Assembly (NCBI RefSeq): GCF_028476545.1
Contig: NW_026731655.1
Coordinates: 186,001-250,000, forward strand
DNA length: 64,000 nucleotides
Source: Physella acuta
Lineage: Eukaryota > Mollusca > Gastropoda > Physidae
Reading direction: 5' to 3'
Both the position numbers and the translations under genes were made by a program. The notes below the pieces were generated by a model. The model saw only the letters and a list, made by a program, of their open reading frames with translations. It made no database searches and was not told the DNA's origin. This document shows, piece after piece, positions 46,651 through 56,470 of this stretch; the stretch's first letter is position 1, and each line of letters opens with the position of its first letter.

Positions 46651-47195
46651 TAATGACTCTGACACACCACCCCTACCCTTCGCCCTTTAATTTTTATCAA
46701 GAACCACTCATTTTGCTAGGCTTGGATGGGACTGGACTAGCATTTACTTACTATCCCTTTGTCTACATGGTATAAAAATGATTTGTATAATTGTTCAAAA
46801 AGAATTATTTTTTTTTAGATATAGAGGACCTACATTAAAGATGCATAACCCTTTTTTTCTTCGTTTTATGGAACACTTCAGACCATATTTGACTTTGAGA
46901 CCCCACTTTAGGCCCGACCTCTGCTAAATTAAACCAGGCATCAAATACAAAAATAAACCCGAAAACAACGCAACATGACAAGTGTCTTGTCTACTTTATG
47001 CCTCCCCCCCCCCCTGTACTCAACAGTCTCAAATGCTACAAAAATAAACATAGATATGTCACGATTCACTGACACTTCACCCCTACCCTCTCCTTCTCAT
47101 TCAGTTTTAATAATAAAAAAAAAAAGGGGGAACATAAAATGAAAAAAAAAAAAACTGCTTAAATATTTCACCTTCACATTAATTGTCTGTAAAAA
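46651..47195. other. Unassigned, with a reversed dispersed repeat
   Basis: About 46990-47110 matches 13110-13215 directly and 8390-8480 reversed (CCTGTACTCAACAGT, GTCACGATTCACTG). The rest shows nothing recognisable. Confidence 0.45.
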
Positions 47196-47199
47196 TAAG

Positions 47200-47432
47200 T
47201 AAAATTCCCAGTCTAAGCCTGACCGTCTATGAGGCTAGTGGAGTAGAGTTCGCTTGTTTCTGTGACTTAAGAATATCGAGGGATATTGTGGTCAGCACCA
47301 TGACCAGCAGCCTTTACTTTTCCATAAAATAAGTTTGGTACCCATTAGAGCTGGGTGGACTCAGGGACGGCTGATTGACTTGAACCCGGATTCAAATTTG
47401 AGACTTAAGGGTCTACAGCTAGGCCAATCAGT
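47200..47432 (-). mobile_element. tRNA-derived SINE, minus strand
   Basis: CTTGTTTCTGTGACTTAAGA, CCTTTACTTTTCC, GAGCTGGGTGGACTCAGGG and the reversed B box (GAACCCGGATTCAAATTTG) match the reverse of the SINEs at 33634 and 43314. Confidence 0.7.
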
Positions 47433-47454
47433 CAACTAAATGTTTCTACCACAA

Positions 47455-47960
47455 TAAAAATTACAATTACAAAAACAATTACAATTACAAACATGACCAT
47501 GATCACGATCGTAAACGTAAATGTGAACGCTTAAATAAACAAACTCGCTAATTTTAAATACAATATTCTCGACACATCAATGCTAAATAGATAATAAAAC
47601 ATGTATACATTGCTGAAAATTGAATCGAATTAAATATAATATGTGTGAGTTGTTTCACAAACCTATTTAATAATCAGGGGAAGCAACCAAAATCCTTAGC
47701 TTATGTTGAAGAGCTATAATGATAATACCAAGTAAAGGAAATTATTGTTTTGTTTAATACATTTTCTACAAGTAGTAATAAGTCCGTAGGAAATACCCAG
47801 CCAATTCTAAATAAGTTTAGAATTTTTGAGAAAATTATTTTGCTCTAAATTGTGTAGAAAAGTATTAGCTTATTAAACGGCTGAATTTGTATAACTTGAA
47901 ACTAACGCCTTATCAATGCGTCCTGTGCAGTTTGTAATTTAAAATGTTTTTCATCAATTG
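47455..47960 (+). repeat. Family R, segment A
   Basis: An ACAATT-type simple tract at 47462-47500 precedes AACAAACTCGCTAATTTTAA. The hairpin half GGGGAAGCAACC lies near 47678. The end hairpin is lost. Confidence 0.65.
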
Positions 47961-47989
47961 AAATCTAGCGAGAAGATCAAAGTGTTTGA

Positions 47990-48310
47990 GTAATGCTGGA
48001 GGGTTGTGTAGTCTTAAATCTCTTGAGTTTGGGATGACTTGTTGAAAATAAATCATTTCGCGTGGCCGAGAGTTGTTTCGTTGTTGATTGGTAGATGGGG
48101 TTGAGTAATCGTGTGTTGGAAATCGCATTTTGAGAATGTCGAGTAGTAGCTTTTTTTTTAGAATAGCTTTTTAGGATAATGTTGTTAAAGTAGTCGAAAG
48201 ATGAATAATCGTAGGTTGTGAAATTTGAGTAAACGAGTTGATCGTTGAGTTCGTCGAGATTATCGTGAGTTCGATGGCGTCGTAACGGATCATCCTAACT
48301 AGGATTGATC
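47990..48310 (+). repeat. Repeat Y, partner of 24418-24740
   Basis: Shares with its partner the ordered blocks CTTGAGTTTGGGATGAC, TTGATTGGTAGATGGGGTTG, AATCGTAGGTTGTGAAA and GGATCATCCTAAC. Confidence 0.7.
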
Positions 48311-48315
48311 CTAGG

Positions 48316-48705
48316 GTTGGCGTGGTCGAGTCAGTAAAGCTCATGGTTGCTAAGTCTCAAGTTCGAACCATCGGGCAGATGAGGCTCGTTAGCTGGGGAC
48401 AGCCCCCCTTCTAGGAGAGACAACTCCAAAATAAAAAAAAATAATAAACTGCTGCCTTGTAGTTTGTTCTTGAATGGACAAAGGCTATGGAAGCAAATCC
48501 AAAAAGAAAAGCAGGCTGAAATCGGAGTCAATGGCCTCAATGGCGCATAACCAGTTGGCATGTATCTTTAATTGTGATGGAGGCGTGGTCGAGTCGGCAA
48601 AAGCTGATGGTTGATAAATTCGAAAAAGTCTAGAGTTCAAACCCTCTGGTAGATAAGGCTCGATCCCCTCCAACACTAAAAATTAAGAACGAAGAAGAAG
48701 AAGAT
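48316..48705 (+). mobile_element. SINE with two tRNA-like heads, plus strand
   Basis: Head 1 starts GGCGTGGTCGAGTCAGTAAA, with a B box in CAAGTTCGAACCATC. The linker carries ACAACTCCAAAATAAAAAAA, AGCAAATCCAAAAAGAAAAG and GGCGCATAACCAGTTGGCA. Head 2 starts GGCGTGGTCGAGTCGGCAAA, with a B box in GAGTTCAAACCCTC. The tail is (GAA)n near 48691-48705. Both heads look like tRNA-Ser/Leu. Confidence 0.75.
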
Positions 48706-49086
48706 CCTACCTCGGATTGCTTCCATGTAGGCTTCGTCTAGCTGGGAAATCGAAAATATTTGCAAGTTACACTTCCTAGGATCAAATCTACCATCAACGA
48801 CAAAAACTACAGCTATCTACGATCCCTCAACAGCCCCCCACTAGCTCAGCAACTCTAGTTCCATAGACACAACCACCACATAAATCATATCGCTTATTTC
48901 TGAAGGTTTAATGTACAATTCGCGATATGAGGCCTTTTTCCGTCATATGATGTGTATGTAGTTTGTGATTTGGAAAGAAGTTCCGATCCGTAGTTGGTTA
49001 AAAAGTAACGTCCTTTGTCGACAATCTTCAGACTGAAACGTTCAGGTGTGAGGTTTTGTGTCAAACATTTGTCTTATTAGGACGTG
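48706..49086 (+). repeat. Dispersed repeat, partner of 15041-15280
   Basis: From about 48880 this matches 15062-15255 (ATCATATCGCTTAT, GATGTGTATGTA, TTTGTCGACAAT). It also contains GGATCAAATCTACCATCAA, which recurs near 13600. The LTR retrotransposon follows. Confidence 0.55.
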
Positions 49087-49864
49087 TGTGACCTACTTAG
49101 GTCGAGTCATTTTTATTTTGACATTGTATAATTCCTTATATGGAATGATGGTGTAACACCTGGGGTTTTTCCACTGACTTATTAAGGTGTTTGAGACATT
49201 TTTCCATTAAAATCTGATTGAATGATTCTGATCAGATGATTATCCCAACCAATGGCGACATGAGTTGAGGATAACCTCCCCTGTCACAGAAGTCTTTAAT
49301 TGCCCCGCACACTCGCAACACGTGGCAGTTTATCTTGACCTGGCAGTCTACGAGGCAGTTTTACCTTAGTCAGGCAGCCGTCCATATTGTCCGGCTATAG
49401 ACTCTGACCATTTGAACGTGAGAGTACTTAAGACCTGTGTGTGCCTTGCTTTCTTAAGTTGATTTAGTCTTCTAGTTTAATATTACTTGTCGCTAAGTAA
49501 TTCTAGAAACTACAGCAGTGTTGTGTGGCCTGTGGCTGTTTTTTAGACAGTGTAGAAATCTGTGATAGTGTTTTTTCCTACATTGTGTAAGTTGGGTTTT
49601 TGATATTTTATACATTAAATATTTTATCTAGTTCATCTTTGTGTTCTGCCACAACTGTGTTCGCTGATTAAAAGGTCGTATGTAGATTGGATGAGTGTTA
49701 ATTACAATAGTATCACTAGCTTCCCTAGACATGAAATTCGAGCCCTAGTGGTCGTTGTGTTAAGTGTTCATCCACTTAGGCCGTAAGGTATTTGCATATG
49801 ACCCCGAAAAAAGAATCCGGGGACGTTCTCCTTCTATTTGGCTGATAGATAGGTTAACGTTACA
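49087..49864 (+). repeat. 5' LTR
   Basis: 778 bp beginning TGTGACCTACTTAGG and ending GGTTAACGTTACA, matching 55286-56063 throughout on visual comparison. A TATA-like stretch (TTTTATACATTAAAT) lies near 49607. The promoter role is inferred from position and family. Confidence 0.95.
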
Positions 49865-49867
49865 AAG

Positions 49868-49885
49868 TGGGGGCTCGTCCGGGAT
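49868..49885 (+). other. Primer-binding site, tRNA-Pro type
   Basis: TGGGGGCTCGTCCGGGAT begins three bases after the LTR. It is complementary to the 3' end of tRNA-Pro and, as I recall it, is the same 18 bases used by murine leukaemia virus. This fixes where minus-strand synthesis would start and confirms the 5' LTR boundary. Confidence 0.93.
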
Positions 49886-50114
49886 TTAATCTGTCGTTCC
49901 AGTTGTTGGTTATATCAGTTGAATACTAAGGTTAGTTGGATTTAGTTGTTTTTATATCCAGTAGCGCAGTGTTCTTACAACGCGCGCTCAGGCTAGAGTA
50001 TCTAGGTCAAATAAGCAGACGTGTCACGTCCTACATTTAGAGGTCAAGTACACGGCCCAACGCTGTGTATTAATTTAAAGAATCTAGGCTTGTTGTGATT
50101 TTCAAGTTAGTGTT

Positions 50115-53100
50115 ATGGAGTCTTTTTTGGCTAATCCTACTTTTGAAGAGGTCGAGAAGTTGAGTAGAAAAGTTTTGGTTAGTGTAGTTAAGGAATTGAA
50201 ATTGGATTATTCTGTTACGCAGAAGTCAGAGGTGTTGAGAGATAAAATTGTTGTTCATTTCATTAATGAAGGAGTATTTGATGAAAGTTTGTTGGCGGAT
50301 GTGTTACTCCGCGAGGAGAAAACTCTAGAGAAGGTAGAATTAGAAGCTAGAATTGCTTTAGAGAAGGAGAAAGTTGCTTTAGAGAAGGCTTTAAAAGAAA
50401 AGGAGTTAGAAGCTAAAATTGCTCTAGAGAAGGAGAAAGTTGCTTTAGAGAAACAGGAGATAGAAGCTAAAATTGCTTTAGATAAGAGGAGGTTGGAATT
50501 AGAGTTTGGTCAAGTTAGTGATGTTACTTCTCTGGTAGATCCAAAAAAGTTGTCGGTAGGGCAAGTGATTGCCAAATTTGGGAAATTAGTTCCTAAATTT
50601 GATGAAACAGATTTGGTCGTTTTCTTTAACTCGTTTGAGAGTTTAGCGAAGACATGTGAATGGCCCGAAACTTCCATTACTGCTCTATTGAGCTCTGTCC
50701 TTACTGGGAAAGCTGCAAAAACATACCAGGCACTCTCTCACGACGTTCAACATAACTATAGTTTGGTCAAGACTGCCATTTTGAAGGCCTACGCACTGAC
50801 GCCCGAGGCCTATCGGACAAAATTCCGAACACTCCGCAAGTTACCCACACAATCATATGTGGAATTTCTCTTTGAAAAGGAGAAAATATTCTCAAGGTGG
50901 CTACACTCTGAGGAAGTTTCTGAGTTTGAGAAACTCAGGTCTCTTATCCTAAGGGAAGAATTCCTATCGTCCCTGCCTGAAGAGATACGACTACACATAC
51001 TGGATAACAAGATAACTGACATCCAGAAGGCTGCTGAGTCGGCTGACACATATATGTTGGTGCATAAGAAACCACCAGTGTCAGGAAACCGCCTCAACCC
51101 CGTGCTTCCCCTTTTTGGCAGCAATCATCCTGTTGGCCAACATTTGAAGGCATTACAGTCCAGAGAGAAACCAAGATCAACTCTCAATCGTCGAGCGGTA
51201 TGCCAGTTCTGCAAAAGACCTGGTCATCATGTCAAGGACTGTTACAAACGTCGTCAATATAACAGAGAGGTGGTGCGTACTTCCGCGCACTATGCTCTAT
51301 CCCCTCAAGCAGCCAGTTCAACTATGAACTCTAGAATTCAAAAGGACTCTAACCCTAAGTGTCCGCAAGAAGGTAGTCAAGTCTCCACACATTATGTGCA
51401 GTCACATTTTGACTGTTCTCGCCACCATCCAGTTTCTTCCGAGTCTACCGATCTCGAGAGATCGAGAAAAGTTGACTTTTCATCTTTTATTGCCGAAGCC
51501 ATCATTAGCAAACCAGGTGATCCGTTGTCTCAGAAGAATATCACCGTCCTAAGAGACACCGGAGCGTCACAATCACTCCTTTTGAAAAGTTCAATGGACA
51601 TTTCACCAGAGACGAACACCGGGAGGATTTCCATTATCCAGGGAGTGGGGACAAAATCAACTGTCGTCCCTCTACACAAGTTTGCCCTGAAACATCATCT
51701 CGTCGAAGGTGAGGTCATTTTAGGTGTGATAGATAGTATTCCTGTCCCAGGAGTACACCTACTTCTAGGGAATGACCTTGCGGGAAGCAAAGTATACCCC
51801 TGTACGGTTTCAGACCCTTTGTCAACAGTTCCAGATAATGATTATGAACTGTATCCTGCATGTGCGGTGACAAGAAGTCAGACCAAACAATTGGCTGACA
51901 CAACGTCTGAACCACATCTACCATCATCGTCAAGAAATTCGACTCCCAAACTGGAGTCTATGCTTCCAGAAAACACAAGCTTGGGCTTACCCCTGAGGAT
52001 ATCTCAGGAAGACATCATTAAAGCTCAGCAAGTCGACGCGGAACTCAAAGCAACGGTCGAAAAATCTCTATCATCTGACGATGGAGAATATTTCTCCGAG
52101 AACGGCCTCTTCTTTCGTCGCGCTATACCAGTGATTGCCTCACCGGCCGAACCATGGTTGGGTAAAAACCAGCTGTGGATCCCTCCACCTTATCGGCATG
52201 AAATACTTAGGCTGGCACATGACCATCCAATGTCAGCGCACCCAGGTGTCACTAAAACGACGGCGAAGATCAAAGAACTGTTCTTTTGGCCCAAAATGAG
52301 AAAAGATGTGTCGCGTTACTGTAGAAGTTGCACGAACTGTCAGTTGGCCGGAAAGCCAAACCAGACAATTCCTAAGGCCCCTTTGAGTCCGATTCCTGTA
52401 TTAGAAGAACCTTTTTCTAAAATCGTCATGGACTGTGTAGGTCCCTTGCCTAAAACCAAGGCGGGCAACGAGTACCTACTTACCTTTATGTGTTCAAGTA
52501 CCCGTTTTCCCGAGGCGATTCCCTTACGGAACATTAAGGCAAAGACTGTAGTCAGAGCCATGACCCGGTTCTTCACTACCTTTGGATTACCTAGAATCGT
52601 GCAAACAGATCAAGGCAGCAACTTCACCAGTCACCATTTTCAGGAAGCGCTAGCCAAGCTAGGCGTTACCCACATCACCAGCTCAGCCTACCATCCTCAG
52701 TCTCAAGGCGTACTTGAGAGGTTCCACCAAACCCTCAAAACCATGCTAAGGACATTCGCTAACAGTAACACCCAATGGGATGAGTCTGTTCCTTGGATTA
52801 TTTTCGCCGCGAGGGACTGTGTCCAGGACTCTTTAGGCTACTCGCCTTTTCAACTTGTGTTTGGACATTCTGTCCGTGGCCCCCTGAAGCTGATACATGA
52901 ACGGTGGACAGGTACCAGCGATCATCCTGTGGAAAACTTCGACGATTTTCACGTTCGACTGAAAGCCGTGTGCGAAATGGCTCACAAGAACTTAAGAAGG
53001 GCCCAAGTGAGAATGAAAGGACTGTATGATAAGAGTTCTTGTAAACGAACATTCAATCCAGGCGACAAAGTTCTTGTGTTAGTGCCTAATCTGAACAACG

Positions 53101-54752
53101 CGTTATCCTTGAGATATTGTGGACCCTTTACTGTGCATTCAAAATTAAGTGATTTGAACTATGTTGTCAATACGCCCGACAGAAGAAAGAAACAGACCGT
53201 GTATCATGTTAACTCACTGAAAAAGTATTATGATAATTGTAACAATTTTCAATCCACAGCTAAAATTACTTTACCTGTATGTTCAAATGTTTCTGATGAT
53301 GTGATACATGATAAATTGAAACCCCCAAAATTGGTAAATTCTTCCTTTTTAGATAATTTGAATGTCCACCTTATGCATTTGTCCACAGAGGAAAGCCATA
53401 GATTGTCTCAGTTATTTGAGACATTTCCCTCTATTTTTGGGGATGTCCCCAAAGAAGCGAAGGTTCCCCCTCATGATGTAGACGTTGGTGACGCAAAACC
53501 CATTAAACAACACCCCTATAGAGTTAACCCGGAAAAAGCTGCTTTGATAAAAGATGAAATTGATTATATGCTCAAGAATGATATCATTGAGCCCAGTTTC
53601 AGCAACTGGAGTTCCCCATGTCTCCTAGTCCCGAAAGACGGTGGATCTTTCAGGTTTGTGACCGACTTTAGGAAGGTGAATGCGCTCACCAAAGCTGATT
53701 CCTATCCCTTACCTCGGATAGAGGACGTTATTGATAAAGTTGGTCAAGCTAAGATAATTTCCAAAATTGATTTACTTTCAGGATACTGGCAAATCCCCTT
53801 ATCTGACCGTGCAAAAGAAATATCTGCTTTTGTAACCCCTAATGGTTTTTATAGATACAAACGTATGCCCTTTGGTATGCGAAATGCTGGTCAAACTTTC
53901 CAGAGGGTCATTAACTCTGTCATTGCTGACATAGACCAATGTGAGGCCTACATAGATGATATAGTTGTATTTTCTAATACTTTTGAAGAACATATTGTTC
54001 AATTGACTAACCTTTTTAGAAAATTGTCTGAAGTTAATTTTACTGTAAACTTACATAAAAGTGATTTCTGTAAAGCTTCAATTACCTATTTGGGTTATCA
54101 AGTGGGAACGAACCAAGTTCGGCCCATTGAAGCTAAAGTAGGTGCTATTGTAAAGTTGCCACCTCCCAAAAATTGTAAAGAGATCAAAAAGTTCCTTGGG
54201 ATGGCTGGTTACTATAGGCGGTTCTGTCAAAACTTTTCAGCTATTGCTGAACCTCTTACTGCATTATTGAAAAAGGGTGTTGAGTTTGAATGGTCAGATA
54301 AATGTCAAGAAGCTTTTTTTACCATTAAGTCATTTTTATCAAATGCTCCTGTTATGGCTGCACCAAATTTTAGCAAGCCCTTTAAACTTGCCATTGATGC
54401 TAGCAACTTAGCCATTGGCTCAGTCCTATTTCAAGAAGACAACATGGGAATTGACCATCCCATTGCCTTTTTTTCCAGGAAGTTAAATGAGAACCAAAAG
54501 AATTATTCTACTATTGAAAAAGAAGCTTTAGCTTTGGTTTTATCGTTACAACATTTTGAAGTCTATGTCTCTTCTTCAACCAATCCAGTCAGAGTGTTTT
54601 CTGACCATGATCCCCTGAAATTTACCTCTAAGTTAGGACAGACAAATCAAAGAATATTGAGATGGTGCTTATATTTCCAAAATTTTAATCTGGAAATTTC
54701 ACACATTAAGGGTAGTGATAATGTTGTGGCTGATTGTTTGTCAAGGATGTAA
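50115..54752 (+). CDS. Gag-Pol polyprotein (Gag, protease, integrase, reverse transcriptase, RNase H)
   Basis: The 1545-residue frame starts at the ATG about 230 bases after the primer site. Gag has a Glu/Lys-rich, probably coiled-coil stretch with internal LEKEKVALEK repeats (about 70-132). A capsid region follows (about 145-320), whose end (about 232-319, with LREEFLSSLPEEIR) resembles a SCAN domain. Next come a CCHC zinc knuckle (Cys363 to Cys376) and an aspartic protease with DTGA at 481-484. Integrase follows, with an HHCC finger (His704, His709, Cys739, Cys742), catalytic Asp773, Asp832 and Glu868 spaced D-35-E, and a GPF motif at 1003-1005. Then come reverse transcriptase (Asp1219, YIDD at 1279-1282) and RNase H (Asp1428, Asp1497), which ends the protein. 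Gag and Pol share one frame, so they would be separated by proteolysis. The protein would act in cytoplasmic particles. Confidence 0.95.
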   Translation: MESFLANPTFEEVEKLSRKVLVSVVKELKLDYSVTQKSEVLRDKIVVHFINEGVFDESLLADVLLREEKTLEKVELEARIALEKEKVALEKALKEKELEAKIALEKEKVALEKQEIEAKIALDKRRLELEFGQVSDVTSLVDPKKLSVGQVIAKFGKLVPKFDETDLVVFFNSFESLAKTCEWPETSITALLSSVLTGKAAKTYQALSHDVQHNYSLVKTAILKAYALTPEAYRTKFRTLRKLPTQSYVEFLFEKEKIFSRWLHSEEVSEFEKLRSLILREEFLSSLPEEIRLHILDNKITDIQKAAESADTYMLVHKKPPVSGNRLNPVLPLFGSNHPVGQHLKALQSREKPRSTLNRRAVCQFCKRPGHHVKDCYKRRQYNREVVRTSAHYALSPQAASSTMNSRIQKDSNPKCPQEGSQVSTHYVQSHFDCSRHHPVSSESTDLERSRKVDFSSFIAEAIISKPGDPLSQKNITVLRDTGASQSLLLKSSMDISPETNTGRISIIQGVGTKSTVVPLHKFALKHHLVEGEVILGVIDSIPVPGVHLLLGNDLAGSKVYPCTVSDPLSTVPDNDYELYPACAVTRSQTKQLADTTSEPHLPSSSRNSTPKLESMLPENTSLGLPLRISQEDIIKAQQVDAELKATVEKSLSSDDGEYFSENGLFFRRAIPVIASPAEPWLGKNQLWIPPPYRHEILRLAHDHPMSAHPGVTKTTAKIKELFFWPKMRKDVSRYCRSCTNCQLAGKPNQTIPKAPLSPIPVLEEPFSKIVMDCVGPLPKTKAGNEYLLTFMCSSTRFPEAIPLRNIKAKTVVRAMTRFFTTFGLPRIVQTDQGSNFTSHHFQEALAKLGVTHITSSAYHPQSQGVLERFHQTLKTMLRTFANSNTQWDESVPWIIFAARDCVQDSLGYSPFQLVFGHSVRGPLKLIHERWTGTSDHPVENFDDFHVRLKAVCEMAHKNLRRAQVRMKGLYDKSSCKRTFNPGDKVLVLVPNLNNALSLRYCGPFTVHSKLSDLNYVVNTPDRRKKQTVYHVNSLKKYYDNCNNFQSTAKITLPVCSNVSDDVIHDKLKPPKLVNSSFLDNLNVHLMHLSTEESHRLSQLFETFPSIFGDVPKEAKVPPHDVDVGDAKPIKQHPYRVNPEKAALIKDEIDYMLKNDIIEPSFSNWSSPCLLVPKDGGSFRFVTDFRKVNALTKADSYPLPRIEDVIDKVGQAKIISKIDLLSGYWQIPLSDRAKEISAFVTPNGFYRYKRMPFGMRNAGQTFQRVINSVIADIDQCEAYIDDIVVFSNTFEEHIVQLTNLFRKLSEVNFTVNLHKSDFCKASITYLGYQVGTNQVRPIEAKVGAIVKLPPPKNCKEIKKFLGMAGYYRRFCQNFSAIAEPLTALLKKGVEFEWSDKCQEAFFTIKSFLSNAPVMAAPNFSKPFKLAIDASNLAIGSVLFQEDNMGIDHPIAFFSRKLNENQKNYSTIEKEALALVLSLQHFEVYVSSSTNPVRVFSDHDPLKFTSKLGQTNQRILRWCLYFQNFNLEISHIKGSDNVVADCLSRM

Positions 54753-55271
54753 AATCTTGTTACACACATTGATCATGTGACACGCTTTGTGGTTCATTAG
54801 GACCATAAACAGGTTTTGTTTGAGTGTCACTCATATGAAAATGAGTGGTGTGAGTTAGAATTTTTCAAAATTCCAATCCTGTTGAATATTTTGTTTATTT
54901 TCAGGTGAACCTTAATTAAAGGTGGTTTTTGATTATATGTAATCTTTTATAATAATATGTCTCATATGGCTCCATTGATATTGTAGCTAGTCATTGAAAT
55001 AAAGGTCTTACCCTGGCGGGTTTACCACTTTTAATATCCACATGGAAATATTGTAATACCCTTTTCTGAGGGATTTTGATGTATAATTACTTTTTGAAGG
55101 GTTACTCCCCTTTCACCAATTGTAAAAGTTGGAGTTACTTCCCTTTTATGTTCAGGGATATTTTCATCTGGTATTATGATTTTGATTGCCTACATTTGTA
55201 AAACATTTTTGTTATTTCATTGCCAGATTGGTTCCCTATGTATGTTTTTGTGGAACCTATCTGTCACTTCC
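54753..55271 (+). other. Untranslated region between Pol and the polypurine tract
   Basis: About 520 bp without an open frame of note. There is no envelope-like or chromodomain-like sequence. Confidence 0.7.
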
Positions 55272-55285
55272 AAAAAGGGAGGGGA
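55272..55285 (+). other. Polypurine tract
   Basis: AAAAAGGGAGGGGA directly abuts the 3' LTR, the expected place for the plus-strand primer in LTR elements. Confidence 0.92.
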
Positions 55286-56063
55286 TGTGACCTACTTAGG
55301 TCGAGTCATTTTTATTTTGACATTGTATAATTCCTTATATGGAATGATGGTGTAACACCTGGGGTTTTTCCACTGACTTATTAAGGTGTTTGAGACATTT
55401 TTCCATTAAAATCTGATTGAATGATTCTGATCAGATGATTATCCCAACCAATGGCGACATGAGTTGAGGATAACCTCCCCTGTCACAGAAGTCTTTAATT
55501 GCCCCGCACACTCGCAACACGTGGCAGTTTATCTTGACCTGGCAGTCTACGAGGCAGTTTTACCTTAGTCAGGCAGCCGTCCATATTGTCCGGCTATAGA
55601 CTCTGACCATTTGAACGTGAGAGTACTTAAGACCTGTGTGTGCCTTGCTTTCTTAAGTTGATTTAGTCTTCTAGTTTAATATTACTTGTCGCTAAGTAAT
55701 TCTAGAAACTACAGCAGTGTTGTGTGGCCTGTGGCTGTTTTTTAGACAGTGTAGAAATCTGTGATAGTGTTTTTTCCTACATTGTGTAAGTTGGGTTTTT
55801 GATATTTTATACATTAAATATTTTATCTAGTTCATCTTTGTGTTCTGCCACAACTGTGTTCGCTGATTAAAAGGTCGTATGTAGATTGGATGAGTGTTAA
55901 TTACAATAGTATCACTAGCTTCCCTAGACATGAAATTCGAGCCCTAGTGGTCGTTGTGTTAAGTGTTCATCCACTTAGGCCGTAAGGTATTTGCATATGA
56001 CCCCGAAAAAAGAATCCGGGGACGTTCTCCTTCTATTTGGCTGATAGATAGGTTAACGTTACA
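55286..56063 (+). repeat. 3' LTR
   Basis: 778 bp, TGTGACC to GTTACA, followed by the CGTG duplication at 56064-56067. It reads the same as the 5' LTR. Confidence 0.95.
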
Positions 56064-56067
56064 CGTG

Positions 56068-56470
56068 GCATAAATAAGGTTAGGTCCATGGAATAAAATA
56101 GATCTTAAATGTTAAGATCAAATTACCACGAGAAATGCCTTTCTTAACATTTCCTGAAGGCATACGATAGTGTGGCACGTATCTATGGACATATACGAGT
56201 TGACAAAAATAATGTCTACGAAGTTTAAAAAAAAAATCACTATAACCAAAGAAAATTCGTTAAAATAAAAAAAAAAAACGTGTTCTTTAAGTTTAATGAA
56301 CATCAACGAGTTGACCAAAGAAACCTATTTAAAAAACAAAACGAGAGGTCTATTTGTCGGTAGTCATGTTTCTTTATTTCGTAGACATTGCCGTCAGAAA
56401 CTAAAGCAAAGAAAAATAATAATTTAAAAAAAATATTGGCATTCGGAAATAGTTTTTATCTTGAAATTAA
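56068..56470. other. Unassigned stretch
   Basis: AT-rich sequence right of the retrotransposon. The pair AACATCAACGAGTTGACCAA and ACATATACGAGTTGACAAA suggests a local duplication. No gene. Confidence 0.4.

Larger units (their letters stand above)
49087..56063 (+). mobile_element. Gmr1-like Ty3/Gypsy LTR retrotransposon, looks whole
   Basis: The element is 6977 bp. It has two 778-bp LTRs that start TGTGACC and end GTTACA, flanked by the 4-bp target duplication CGTG (49083-49086 and 56064-56067). Inside are a tRNA-Pro primer-binding site, one long frame (50115-54752) and a polypurine tract (55272-55285). I see no difference between the two LTRs by eye, so insertion is recent. In standard Ty3/Gypsy elements the order is protease, reverse transcriptase, RNase H, integrase. 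Here integrase comes before reverse transcriptase, the Ty1/Copia-like order known from the Gmr1 group (first described from Atlantic cod and other deuterostomes). No envelope gene is present. It sits in a dispersed repeat, not in a gene. Confidence 0.95.

Noticed and set aside
54753-55285. Possible envelope gene after Pol
   Set aside because: No frame of useful length, signal peptide or membrane segment between the Pol stop and the polypurine tract.
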